From Henriciella sp. AS95 (GTDB lineage: Bacteria > Pseudomonadota > Alphaproteobacteria > Caulobacterales > Hyphomonadaceae), in the NCBI RefSeq assembly GCF_038900055.1, contig NZ_JBBMQM010000001.1, forward strand, positions 124,001 through 188,000: a stretch of 64,000 nucleotides of DNA, given 5' to 3'. Each line of letters opens with the position of its first letter. Within the stretch, counting starts at the first letter, position 1. Of this stretch, positions 53,329 to 62,071 are shown in pieces. Below the pieces are notes generated by a model. It saw only the letters and a list, made by a program, of their open reading frames with translations, was not told the DNA's origin and did not search any database. The translations under genes and the position numbers were made by a program.

Positions 53329-55200
53329 TTACTGACAGGCGAGGCACTCGTCATAGTCGGTTTGCGGCACGTCCATGCCTTGTGCCTTTTCCTTGTCGGC
53401 GGCGCCGGCAAAGCCTGCACGCTGCACCGATTTGGAGCGGCAGTAATAGAGCGACTTCAGGCCTTTTTCCCATGCCGTCCAGTGCAGCATGTGGAGGTCC
53501 CACTTGTTGATATCAGCCGGCAGGAAGACATTGAGCGACTGGCTCTGGCAGATATATGGCGTGCGATCGGCCGCCAGTTCGATGATCCAGCGCTGGTCGA
53601 GCTCAAAGGCGGTTTTGAACACACCTTTCTCATGCTCATCGAGGCATTCGAGATGCTGGACGGAGCCTTCATTCTCGAGAATCGAGTTCCAGGTCTCTTC
53701 GGTGTCCGCATCCTTGGAGGCGAGCAGCTTCTGGAGCTGCTGGTTCTTCACGGTGAAAGAGCCAGACAGCGTCTTGTGCGTATAGACGTTGGCCGGGATC
53801 GGCTCGATGCCTGCAGACGTACCGCCGCAGATGATCGAGATCGACGCGGTTGGCGCGACGGCCATCTTGTGGCTGAAGCGGGCCATCATACCGGCGTCAC
53901 GGGCATCTTCACAGGGCCCACGTTCCTTGGCGAGCTTGACCGAAGCTGCATCAGCGCCAGCGCGGATGTGCTTGAACATCTTCTCGTTCCAGACTTTCGA
54001 CATCGCGCTTTCGATCGGCACGTTCATCGTCTGCAGGAAGGAGTGGAAGCCCATCAGGCCGAGGCCGACAGAGCGCTCGCGCTGGGCCGAATAGACGGCG
54101 CGGGCCATCTCGTCCGGCGCACGGGAGATGAAGTCTTCAAGGACATTGTCGAGGAAGCGGAAAATGTCTTCCAGGAAGTCGTCATTCTTCGACCATTCAA
54201 GAAACTTCTCGGCATTGACCGAGGAGAGGCAACAGACAGCCGTGCGGTCTTCGCCATTATGGTCGACGCCGGTCGGAAGCGTGATTTCCGAGCAAAGATT
54301 CGACTGGTGGACCTGAAGGCCGAGCTTGCGCTGGTGCGCTGGCATGGCGTTGTTCACCGTATCGGTGAAAAGCAGGTACGGCTCACCGGTCTGGATGCGA
54401 AGCTCAAGGATCTTCTGCCAGATCTTGCGAGCATTGACCGTGCGCAGCACTTCGCCGGACTTCGGCGAACGCAGGCCGAACTCGGCGTCATTGCGAACCG
54501 CTTCCATGAATTCATCGGTGATGTTGATGCCATGGTGCAGGTTGAGAGACTTGCGATTGAAGTCGCCCGAGGCCTTCCGGATTTCCAGGAATTCCTCGAT
54601 TTCCGGGTGGTGGATGTCGAGATAGCAGGCGGCCGATCCGCGGCGCAGCGAGCCCTGGCTGATCGCGAGGGTCAGCGAGTCCATCACACGGATGAATGGA
54701 ATGATGCCGGAGGTCTGTCCGTTCTGGCCGACTTTCTCACCGATGGAGCGGACATGGCCCCAATAGGTGCCGATGCCGCCGCCATTCGAGGCGAGCCAGA
54801 CATTCTCCGTCCAGGTCTCGACGATATCGTCCAGCGAATCACCGACCTGGTTCAGGAAGCAGGAGATTGGCAGGCCGCGATCGGCGCCGCCATTCGACAG
54901 GACAGGCGTCGCGGGCATGAACCAGAGATTCGACATGTAATCATAGATGCGCTGGGCGTGATCCTGGTCATCCGCGAAGGCTTTGGCGACGCGGGCGAAC
55001 ATGCCTTGATAGGTCTCGCCCGGCAGGAGGTAGCGATCTTCGAGCGTCTTCTTGCCAAACTCGGTGAGGTTGGCGTCACGCGACGGATCGGTCTTGATCT
55101 CCATATCCGTGACAAGCTTAAGGTCCGGCTTCATCTGCCCCTTAGGCTTGCCCCGGCGAAGGGCGGCTTTTGTAGTGGTGGCAGCATTGCTCGCAGACAT
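53329..55200 (-). CDS. nrdA: Class I ribonucleotide reductase, large (catalytic) subunit without ATP-cone
   Basis: NrdA reduces ribonucleotides to deoxyribonucleotides. The 623-residue protein has all catalytic residues: Cys114 and Cys324 as the redox pair, Cys303 (the thiyl radical, in NLCSEITLP) with Glu305, and C-terminal Cys619 and Cys622 in DECLACQ for re-reduction. Tyr585 and Tyr586 in LKSLYYCRSKS are the radical-transfer pair. It is about 140 residues shorter than E. coli NrdA because the N-terminal ATP-cone is missing. ATG 55200 is preceded by GAGAGG; a TTG lies two codons upstream. NrdR-like boxes lie upstream. Confidence 0.94.
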   Translation of the reverse strand: MSASNAATTTKAALRRGKPKGQMKPDLKLVTDMEIKTDPSRDANLTEFGKKTLEDRYLLPGETYQGMFARVAKAFADDQDHAQRIYDYMSNLWFMPATPVLSNGGADRGLPISCFLNQVGDSLDDIVETWTENVWLASNGGGIGTYWGHVRSIGEKVGQNGQTSGIIPFIRVMDSLTLAISQGSLRRGSAACYLDIHHPEIEEFLEIRKASGDFNRKSLNLHHGINITDEFMEAVRNDAEFGLRSPKSGEVLRTVNARKIWQKILELRIQTGEPYLLFTDTVNNAMPAHQRKLGLQVHQSNLCSEITLPTGVDHNGEDRTAVCCLSSVNAEKFLEWSKNDDFLEDIFRFLDNVLEDFISRAPDEMARAVYSAQRERSVGLGLMGFHSFLQTMNVPIESAMSKVWNEKMFKHIRAGADAASVKLAKERGPCEDARDAGMMARFSHKMAVAPTASISIICGGTSAGIEPIPANVYTHKTLSGSFTVKNQQLQKLLASKDADTEETWNSILENEGSVQHLECLDEHEKGVFKTAFELDQRWIIELAADRTPYICQSQSLNVFLPADINKWDLHMLHWTAWEKGLKSLYYCRSKSVQRAGFAGAADKEKAQGMDVPQTDYDECLACQ

Positions 55201-55220
55201 AGTCAAAACCTCTCAGACGG

Positions 55221-55236
55221 CCCAATAAATATAGGG
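55221..55236. promoter_or_regulatory. Second, weaker NrdR-like site near nrdA
   Basis: CCCAATAAATATAGGG has the AT-rich core and dyad ends of an NrdR box but poor outer bases. It lies 21-36 bases before the nrdA start and 61 bases from the strong box, near six helical turns. Confidence 0.35.
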
Positions 55237-55245
55237 ATCTAGCCC

Positions 55246-55271
55246 CTGAAGCGCCACATGCGGTGCTTCAG
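55246..55271. other. Hairpin between the nrdA NrdR-like sites
   Basis: CTGAAGCGCC (55246-55255) pairs with GGTGCTTCAG (55262-55271) over 10 positions including one G-U, with loop ACATGC. It may be in the nrdA 5' leader. No T-run follows. Confidence 0.4.
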
Positions 55272-55281
55272 CCCTTCCCCA

Positions 55282-55297
55282 ACACTAGATATAGTGG
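55282..55297. promoter_or_regulatory. NrdR box upstream of nrdA
   Basis: ACACTAGATATAGTGG agrees with the NrdR consensus ACACWATATATWGTGT at nearly every position and is a near-perfect dyad. It lies 82-97 bases before the nrdA start. Together with the nrdB sites it supports common NrdR repression. Confidence 0.75.
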
Positions 55298-55521
55298 TCC
55301 GAAGGTTAATGCTTGGTCAATGGGGGACCCCAGAGATTCAGCATCTAAACCGTGGAAAACCGGTAAACAGATTGTTAACACACCGGCCACACGCCCGCCA
55401 CGATTGGACTTCATCAGTGCACAGAAACTGACCGCTCTGTGGAATAGTCCTGAAAATTTTTTGAGCCGCTTCAACTATTCCAGGGTCGCATTATCGGGAG
55501 TCGATGCGAATCGGTTTTTCG

Positions 55522-56175
55522 TCAGCCTGTCTCACCCGCCGCGCGCTGCCTGGCCTCGTTCAAGGCTGAGTGTCGTTCAAACTGCTCTCGAAGCGCTGAA
55601 GCGAGCTGTCTGGCTAAATCCTCGCGATAAAAGAAGGCTGGCAATGGGCGTGGGCCAACCTTGACCAGCCACACGTCATTCGGCACCGGACCGGCAATCC
55701 TGCGTGGCAGCGACCTGCCGAATGCGCGTGTCCATAGCAGCCAGATCAGCATCATTGGCACCAGAACGAACTTGGCGCGGATGGGGATGCTGCTGCCCAT
55801 TCCCACCACCTGAATTTTTCGGCACTTCTTAAGAACCACCGCTGGTTTGCCATCAATCGACAGACCATCCGGTCCGATACCTGCGACCGTTGAGATCAGT
55901 TCTCCCGGCTCTCCGAAGGTTGCGCGCGCGATGATCAGCGAAATGAGCAGGGCACCGAGGCCGACAAGCACCGAGAACCCGATTGTGAGGGCGGTCTCGT
56001 CAGCAAATCCGGCGTCAAATGCCTGGAGAATCAGACCGAAACTGATGAAGCCTACAGGTATGAAAATGAGAACTGCGAACGCCAAAAACTGCATCACGCT
56101 CAGGGCGCGGCGGCGCGCCACGATCCGGCAATAACCGGTCTTCACCGTGACTGATTCGTCTTCATACACCGGCAT
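55522..56175 (-). CDS. Membrane protein of unknown function
   Basis: A 217-residue protein. Two TM helices lie near the N-terminus (VMQFLAFAVLIFIPVGFISF and ALTIGFSVLVGLGALLISLI) and a third hydrophobic stretch near residue 145 (FVLVPMMLIWLLWTRAF). The other segments are cytoplasmic-looking and basic, ending EARQRAAGETG. VAGIGPDGLSIDGKPAVVLK could be a small beta domain. No family recognised. GGAGGG precedes ATG 56175. It follows the serine hydrolase gene by 56 bases on the same strand. Confidence 0.66.
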   Translation of the reverse strand: MPVYEDESVTVKTGYCRIVARRRALSVMQFLAFAVLIFIPVGFISFGLILQAFDAGFADETALTIGFSVLVGLGALLISLIIARATFGEPGELISTVAGIGPDGLSIDGKPAVVLKKCRKIQVVGMGSSIPIRAKFVLVPMMLIWLLWTRAFGRSLPRRIAGPVPNDVWLVKVGPRPLPAFFYREDLARQLASALREQFERHSALNEARQRAAGETG

Positions 56176-56231
56176 GTCCCTCCACCTCGCTCTACAGGGA
56201 GAGGCGCAGCGAAGTGCGAAAGCGGGTCAGC

Positions 56232-57557
56232 TTATTGTGCGTCCTCCTGACCGGACGTCGACGCGAATCGGGTTTCGGGGAACATGGACGCGAGCGTCTG
56301 ATTCCACTGAAACAGCGCCGGCCAGTTATTCCCGCCATTCGGCATGAGGCCTAAACGGACGATGACGAGGTCCCGCGAAGGCACAACATATAGTGTCTGC
56401 CCTTCATGGCCTTCGGCGGCAAAGCTGTCCCAGGGCGGTGCATTGCGCAGCTGGTATTCGGGCGCAGGATCTTCGCCATAAGTCGTGATCCACCAGCCGG
56501 CGCCGTAGACATTGCCATCATCGCCCTGCGCGCCTGTGCGCGAGAAATCGACCCAGCCTTCCGGCAGCAGGCGCTCGCCCTCCCAGACCCCGTCCCGCAA
56601 ATAGAGATATCCAAACTTCGCAAAATCGCGCGCTGAGGCCCAGACCAGCGAGCCGCCGAGGAAGGTGCCGGCGGCATCGAACTCGGGCTGGGCGTCCATG
56701 CCGAGGGCGTCGAACAACCAAAGATCCATTCGACGCGTCGCAAGAGCTTGGAGACTGACGTTTTCAGAATCGACTAAGGAGCGGTCACATCGCATCCCGT
56801 TTTGGTCCTCATTGCTCACGCATTTTCCGTAGTTGGAGTTCAGCGAGGATATTTCAGCAGCGGAAGCCGCCGAGAGTCCTGCCCCTCCACGGAGAGCCAG
56901 AAATCGTCGGTCGAATTCCTGCAACGCCCACGCGATCAAATGAAACCCTGCCGTCGAATAATTCCAATGCACGCCAGGCTCATGCGCGGGCGGCAGCTCG
57001 TCGACGATGTACTGGATGACATCATACCGCCCCGGCCCGTAAGTCATCTGGATGACGTCATTCTCATCCATGGTCTCGGCGCCGATCTCCAGATAGTCGA
57101 GCCCGTCCGTCATGGTCAGCCACTGGCGCCAGGTGATCTCGCTGCGCGGGTCATCCTCCGCGAAGGGCGAGGGCATCGGATAGTCGATGTCCTCGATCAG
57201 GCCGAGTTGAACCGCTCGGCCCGTCAGCGCGCTGGTGATCGACTTCGCCATCGACCATGACACCTGTTTCGTGTCCGGCCCGAAACCGTCGCGATACGCC
57301 TCCAGTACCAGCTTTCCGTGATGGATGATGACCACAGCCCGTGTCTCGCCCAACTCGTCAGCAAGCTCACGCGACATGGCATCATCGACATGCGCCTGAA
57401 CATCGGCGGCAATGTCTTCCGGCAGCTCGCCCATCTCCCAGCCTTCCGTGGGCCAGGCGACGCCTTCAGGCTGCGGCGGCAGCGGGACAAGCTCCTGCGC
57501 GACCGCCGAGCGGACAAGCATTAAAGCTGCGCCCAAAACCAATGACTTGCCCAACAT
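56232..57557 (-). CDS. Serine hydrolase of the beta-lactamase/PBP fold, exported
   Basis: A 441-residue exported hydrolase (signal peptide to VAQEL near residue 21). The class C beta-lactamase-like active site is readable: Ser102-Met-Ala-Lys105 in VSWSMAKSITSALTG and Tyr200-Ser-Thr in HWNYSTAGFHLIAWAL. The C-terminal HEGQTLYVVPSRDLVIVRLG replaces the KTG-type strand. Such enzymes are esterases, D-amino peptidases or carboxypeptidases more often than true beta-lactamases; antibiotic resistance should not be assumed. GGGAG precedes the ATG. It is divergent from the next small gene (46 bases). Confidence 0.88.
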   Translation of the reverse strand: MLGKSLVLGAALMLVRSAVAQELVPLPPQPEGVAWPTEGWEMGELPEDIAADVQAHVDDAMSRELADELGETRAVVIIHHGKLVLEAYRDGFGPDTKQVSWSMAKSITSALTGRAVQLGLIEDIDYPMPSPFAEDDPRSEITWRQWLTMTDGLDYLEIGAETMDENDVIQMTYGPGRYDVIQYIVDELPPAHEPGVHWNYSTAGFHLIAWALQEFDRRFLALRGGAGLSAASAAEISSLNSNYGKCVSNEDQNGMRCDRSLVDSENVSLQALATRRMDLWLFDALGMDAQPEFDAAGTFLGGSLVWASARDFAKFGYLYLRDGVWEGERLLPEGWVDFSRTGAQGDDGNVYGAGWWITTYGEDPAPEYQLRNAPPWDSFAAEGHEGQTLYVVPSRDLVIVRLGLMPNGGNNWPALFQWNQTLASMFPETRFASTSGQEDAQ

Positions 57558-57603
57558 GGCCGCGCTCCCTAATCATTGCGTCAACGGACACTAGAGGCAG
57601 GTC

Positions 57604-57921
57604 ATGAAACTCGTCAAAGGCTTTGCGGTACTGGTCGTCGCCCTCGGCGTGGTTGCCATCGCGGCATGGCAGTTCTGGCTGAAGGACCAGGTCGCTTTCG
57701 GCGAAGTCGCAACGGCCTATGGCGCGAAGGTCGTCTGCTCCTGCCGCTTTGTGGCGGAACGTGAAATGGCGAGTTGCAAGAACGACTTCACCGAAGACGT
57801 CAGCGCAGTCACGTTCAAGGAAACGGGCAATTCCATTATGGCCAGCGCGGCTGCCGGCCTGGTCAGCGCAACAGCGACTTTTGAACCGGGCCTTGGCTGT
57901 ACACTGGTCGATGCGGATTAG
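57604..57921 (+). CDS. Small signal-anchored Cys-rich protein
   Basis: A 105-residue protein with one N-terminal TM segment (LVKGFAVLVVALGVVAIAAW) and a periplasmic part holding VVCSCRFVAEREMASCKNDF and EPGLGCTLVDAD: four cysteines, likely disulfides. ITG-type motifs are absent. I do not know the family. AGAGG is just before the ATG. It is divergent from the serine hydrolase gene and overlaps the DUF3298 gene's stop by 4 bases at its end, so no operon partner is obvious. Confidence 0.65.
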   Translation: MKLVKGFAVLVVALGVVAIAAWQFWLKDQVAFGEVATAYGAKVVCSCRFVAEREMASCKNDFTEDVSAVTFKETGNSIMASAAAGLVSATATFEPGLGCTLVDAD

Positions 57922-58802
57922 GGCTTGCGCGGCTCTCCGCCAAAACTGCTGCGATAGGTGTCACCAAGAAGGTCCTCGAAGCCGCGATACGGCAACGTCA
58001 CCACATAGACGCCTTCGGCATAGGCACCGACTTCATAGGGCGCAAAGTGATAAACAATACCGCCGGCTTTCTCAGGCTCAGTCGATGCGATGACACTGAA
58101 ATGATCGAACAGGGCGGACTGTGCATCAAGCGCCGGGTCGACCCACGTTTTGAGGATGTCTTCGTCGGTTGACTGCGTGTCGCCAAGACGTTCGCGCTTC
58201 TGCGTCAGCAGGCCTTCCTTCAAAAGCGATGACATGCGCTCGCGCGCCGTGTCCGCATCATCAAAGATGTCGTCGAAGCCGACGGGCTTATCGGACTTGA
58301 GGTCCCAGTTGACCTTGTCAAAGGAGAGGTTTGAGTGCGCCCCGCCTGTATAGATTGTGTAAGTGCCGACGAAACCTGTCAGCCTCCCCTCAGCTGGACC
58401 ACTGCGTTCCCATACGATGTCCAGCGCATGAGGTCGAAATTCAAATCCTTCGCTGCGGGCCGCTTCCTGATCGGCTTCGGCGGCGGCAATGAAAGCTTCC
58501 GTACCGGAGTTGGCCCGGTCACTGAGCTCTGTCTGGAGCTTCTCTGACAGGGAATCGAAATAATCCGGCATTGTGACGTTGATCGTCGCTGCCTGGCTGC
58601 CATTCACGATCGCGATGCCCTTGCCGGGCGGGGCCGAGAAAGCATTATCGAGATCTTGCGTGGTGGCCGGGCGGTCGTCGACCCGCGTTGTTTCAGCGGG
58701 CTTGTCCAGTGTTTCGGCGCCGCAGCCAGCCAGTGCGGCCATACCTGCCGACAGAAACGACGTTGCTGCCGCCCTTCTCGATACGAAAAAACAGTTCAGC
58801 AT
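57918..58802 (-). CDS. DUF4163/DUF3298 (RsiV/PdaC-like) lipoprotein
   Basis: A 294-residue protein starting MLNCFFVSRRAAATSFLSAG, with a lipobox-like MAALAGC near residue 27. DUF4163 covers about residues 65-180 (VTMPDYFDSLSEKLQTELSD, then LTGFVGTYTIYTGGAHSN, where YTGGAHSN is its hallmark). DUF3298 follows with FDDIF, then YHFAPYEVGAYAEGVYVVTL. In RsiV and PdaC relatives this pair binds or works with peptidoglycan or lysozyme. No anti-sigma N-terminus or enzyme domain is present here, so it is a stand-alone periplasmic module. GAGGG lies 6 bases before ATG 58802. Confidence 0.85.
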   Translation of the reverse strand: MLNCFFVSRRAAATSFLSAGMAALAGCGAETLDKPAETTRVDDRPATTQDLDNAFSAPPGKGIAIVNGSQAATINVTMPDYFDSLSEKLQTELSDRANSGTEAFIAAAEADQEAARSEGFEFRPHALDIVWERSGPAEGRLTGFVGTYTIYTGGAHSNLSFDKVNWDLKSDKPVGFDDIFDDADTARERMSSLLKEGLLTQKRERLGDTQSTDEDILKTWVDPALDAQSALFDHFSVIASTEPEKAGGIVYHFAPYEVGAYAEGVYVVTLPYRGFEDLLGDTYRSSFGGEPRKP

Positions 58803-58814
58803 CCAGACCCTCAA

Positions 58815-61800
58815 TCACAGACTCAGCAGTTCCGGATCACCGCCTTGAGCTGTAATGTTCACCGTTAACACACGTTCTGAAGCAAATCGCAACATGTAAT
58901 GCGGACCGCCCGCCTTCGGGCCGGTGCCGGACAATCCTTCACCACCAAATGGCTGCACACCGACCACTGCTCCTGTCATGGACCGGTTAACATATGTATT
59001 ACCGGCATGGACGGCTGCCTGAACCTTCGCGGCAAAGCTCTCCAGGCGGGAATGGACACCAAGCGTCAGTCCATAACCCTTCGCTTCAAGCGCGGCACCG
59101 ACCTCGGCAATATTGTCCGGGTCATAACGAACGATATGAAGGACTGGGCCAAACGTCTCTTTCTCGATCTGCTCGAGCGATTTGAGTTCAACGACCGCGG
59201 GGCCGAAGAAATGGCCACCCGTCGGCGCATCAAGCTGTTTGATAAGGGTCGCGTCTTCTTTCATTCGAGCGACATAATCGGCGAGTGTGCCAAGCGCGTC
59301 ATCATCAATGACGGGGCCGACGTCGGTATCGGCCTGGCCCGGATGGCCGAGTTTCAGCTCATCCATCGCGCCGCAAATGCCTTCGATGATAAAGTCCGCC
59401 GTATCCTTGGGCAGGAAGAGGATGCGCAGCGCCGAACAGCGCTGCCCCGCCGATCCGAAGGCAGACACCAGCACATCATCGATCACCTGCTCGCGAAGGG
59501 CCGTTGTATCGACGAACATGCCATTGAGGCCGCCCGTTTCCGCGATCAGAGGAATGATCGGGCCGTCGCGCCCAGCCAGCGTCTTGTTGATGATACGCGC
59601 CGTATCGGTGCCGCCCGTGAAACAGACGCCAGCCACACGAGGGTCACTTGTCAGCTTGGCGCCAACGGTTTCACCGCGTCCCGGTAGCAGGTGCAACGCT
59701 TCACCCGGCAACCCGGCCGCCTGGAAAATACGGACCGCCTCATAGGCGACAAGCGGCGTCTGTTCAGCCGGTTTGGCAACCACCGTGTTGCCCGCGCCCA
59801 GCGCCGCCGTGATCTGGCCGGTGAAGATGGCGAGCGGGAAGTTCCAGGGTGAGATACAGGCGAACACGCCCCGTCCATGCAATGAGATATGGTTGGTTTC
59901 ACCGGCTGGTCCAGGCAAACGCGTGCGGCCCTCGAATTTTTCTTCAGCCTGCACCGCATAGTAGCGGCAAAAATCGACCGCTTCGCGAACTTCTGCGACA
60001 CCGTCTCCAAACGTCTTGCCGCCCTCTTCGGCCATGATCGCACAGAGCCTGTCCATATTGGCTTCGAGGGCGTCGCCCATGTCAGCGAGGATCTTGGCGC
60101 GCTTGGCACCGCCGAGCTTGTCCCAGGTCGGCTGGAACTTCACCGCTGCGTCGAGCGCGGCATTCACGTCGTCTTCTGTCGCTTCCAGCACGGTGCCGAT
60201 TTTCTGCGCAAGATTGAACGGCGCGAACACGTCTGCGCCACCCTTGGTTTTCGGCTTTCCGGAGATAACCGGCCCGGCCTCGAGCGGGCTGTTCTTCTCC
60301 AGGCGCGTGACATTTTCCTCTAGGATTTCACGCTCGCTCGATTGAGAGAGATCGACGCCGATCGAGTTCTTGCGCATCGGGCCATAGAGACGCGGCGGCG
60401 TCGGTATGCGCGGATGGCGGCGCGGGCCGGCCTCGACCTTGGCGATCGGGTCATCGACGACTTTTTCGACAGGCACATCCGGGTCGAGGAAGGAGTGAAC
60501 GAAGGAGGTATTCGCGCCATTCTCGAGCAGGCGGCGGACGAGATAGGGCAACAAATCCTTATGCGCGCCGACAGGTGCGTAAACCCGCACATTTCCGCCC
60601 TTCTCGGCTGCGCCGTATAGCGGCTCGCCCATGCCGTGAAGGCGCTGGAACTCGTAATTCTCGATGCCTTCTGCTTCTGCCATCATCAGGATCGTGGCGA
60701 GTGAATGGGCATTGTGGGTCGCAAATTGCGGATAGATGCGCGGGCTCGCCATGAGGAGGGCATGCGCGCAGGAAATGTAGTTGAGATCGGTATTGTGCTT
60801 GGTCGTGAAGACCGGGAAGTTCCGCATGCCCTCTTCCTGGGCGTGCTTGATTTCAGTGTCCCAGTAAGCGCCTTTTACGAGCCGCACCATGAGCCGCATG
60901 CCGGTCTCGCCGGCCAGCGCGGAAAGCCGCTCGATCACCTTGTGCGCCCGCTTCTGATAGGCCTGGACGGCAAGACCGAGACCGTCCCATCCCTTGAGGC
61001 CGGGCTCGCACATCAGCCGTTCCAGAAGCTTCAGCGAAATGACGAGCCGGTCTGCCTCTTCGGCGTCGAGACAGAGATTGATGTTATAGCCCGCCGCCTG
61101 CTCGCAGAGCGCATAGAGCTTCGGATAAAGCTCCTCCATGACGCGGGCTTCGTTGACCGCCTCATAGCGCGGATGGAGCGCCGATAGCTTGACCGAAATG
61201 CCATTCTTGCTTTCGGGCGCGGCGGACTTGTCGGCATCCTTGCCGACAGCGTCGATCGCCTGCCTGTAGGCTTCATAATAGCCGTCGGCGTCTTGCGATG
61301 TGCGCGCGCCCTCGCCCAGCATGTCGAAGCTGAAATTGGCCGCATCGCCCGCCTTCACCATCTTGGAGCCGCGCTTCAGCGCTTCCTTCACTGTCCGGCC
61401 CAGAACGAACTGTTCGCCCATAATGCGCATGGCCTGCATCATGGCTGTGCGGATGACCGGTTCGCCGCTCTCGCGGATGAGGCCTGAAATGAAGGTGGAT
61501 GGCCCCTTTTTGGCATCCGCCGGCGTCCCGATCACCTTACCTGTCAGCATCAGTCCCCAGGTCGAGGCATTGACCAGCCAGCTATCGGACTGGCCCTTAT
61601 GGGCGCCCCAGTCACCGGAGCGGATTTTCTCTGCGATGAGGTCGTCGCGCGTTTCGGCATCGGGCACACGCAGCAGCGCTTCGGCGAGGCACATGAGCGC
61701 CAGACCTTCGGAATTCGACAGGCCGAACTCTTCGAGGAAGCTTTCCATCATCCCCTTTGGCCGGCCAGCCGCACGCGCAATCTGGACCAGCTCACGGCCG

Positions 61801-61940
61801 CGCCTCACGGCGGCGGTCCGGGCGCGCTCATCGAGCGGCAGGGCTTTCAGAATATCGGCGACAAGGACTTCCTCGTCAGCGAATTTGAGGGCGTCCAGCT
61901 CGTCCCAGCTGCTCACAAGCGTGTCTCCGAAATCGGGCAT
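58815..61940 (-). CDS. putA: Bifunctional proline dehydrogenase / P5C dehydrogenase
   Basis: PutA oxidises proline to glutamate in two steps with FAD and NAD, channelling the intermediate. The 1041-residue protein has the PRODH domain to about residue 460 (GISVKLSALHPRYE, MRLMVRLVKGAYWDTEIKHA, THNAHSLATI, YEFQRLHGMGEPLY). The P5CDH domain has WNFPLAIFTGQITAALGAGN, Glu801 in AETGGLNG and the nucleophile Cys835 in GQRCSALR. The N-terminal ribbon-helix-helix DNA-binding domain of E. coli PutA is absent, so this is a non-repressor type. ATG 61940 has AGGAG upstream; TTG 61970 is not favoured. Confidence 0.95.
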   Translation of the reverse strand: MPDFGDTLVSSWDELDALKFADEEVLVADILKALPLDERARTAAVRRGRELVQIARAAGRPKGMMESFLEEFGLSNSEGLALMCLAEALLRVPDAETRDDLIAEKIRSGDWGAHKGQSDSWLVNASTWGLMLTGKVIGTPADAKKGPSTFISGLIRESGEPVIRTAMMQAMRIMGEQFVLGRTVKEALKRGSKMVKAGDAANFSFDMLGEGARTSQDADGYYEAYRQAIDAVGKDADKSAAPESKNGISVKLSALHPRYEAVNEARVMEELYPKLYALCEQAAGYNINLCLDAEEADRLVISLKLLERLMCEPGLKGWDGLGLAVQAYQKRAHKVIERLSALAGETGMRLMVRLVKGAYWDTEIKHAQEEGMRNFPVFTTKHNTDLNYISCAHALLMASPRIYPQFATHNAHSLATILMMAEAEGIENYEFQRLHGMGEPLYGAAEKGGNVRVYAPVGAHKDLLPYLVRRLLENGANTSFVHSFLDPDVPVEKVVDDPIAKVEAGPRRHPRIPTPPRLYGPMRKNSIGVDLSQSSEREILEENVTRLEKNSPLEAGPVISGKPKTKGGADVFAPFNLAQKIGTVLEATEDDVNAALDAAVKFQPTWDKLGGAKRAKILADMGDALEANMDRLCAIMAEEGGKTFGDGVAEVREAVDFCRYYAVQAEEKFEGRTRLPGPAGETNHISLHGRGVFACISPWNFPLAIFTGQITAALGAGNTVVAKPAEQTPLVAYEAVRIFQAAGLPGEALHLLPGRGETVGAKLTSDPRVAGVCFTGGTDTARIINKTLAGRDGPIIPLIAETGGLNGMFVDTTALREQVIDDVLVSAFGSAGQRCSALRILFLPKDTADFIIEGICGAMDELKLGHPGQADTDVGPVIDDDALGTLADYVARMKEDATLIKQLDAPTGGHFFGPAVVELKSLEQIEKETFGPVLHIVRYDPDNIAEVGAALEAKGYGLTLGVHSRLESFAAKVQAAVHAGNTYVNRSMTGAVVGVQPFGGEGLSGTGPKAGGPHYMLRFASERVLTVNITAQGGDPELLSL

Positions 61941-62071
61941 GATATAACTCCTGTCGAAAGCCTGCTGCAATATGGTTCCACATACAACGGTCTGGCGGGT
62001 TTACGCCTGCTCGAATACACCTAAAACTGTCGCAAACGGGCCTAGTCTACCGGTTCGATTCAGGAGAGCGA

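Larger units (their letters stand above)
55201..55521. other. nrdA upstream intergenic region
   Basis: About 320 bases between nrdA and the end of the next minus-strand gene. Besides the NrdR-like sites and the hairpin listed separately, the part from about 55300 to 55521 shows no ORF or strong repeat; it should hold the nrdA promoter and the end of the transcript from the 55.5-56.2 kb gene. Confidence 0.5.

Noticed and set aside
53362-55242. 626-codon open frame on the plus strand opposite nrdA
   Set aside because: It is the antisense shadow of nrdA: GC-rich codon use keeps it open, and it has no ribosome site or family similarity.
56232-57557. Antibiotic-resistance beta-lactamase
   Set aside because: The SxxK and YST motifs define the wider serine-hydrolase fold; no KTG motif typical of true beta-lactamases was found.
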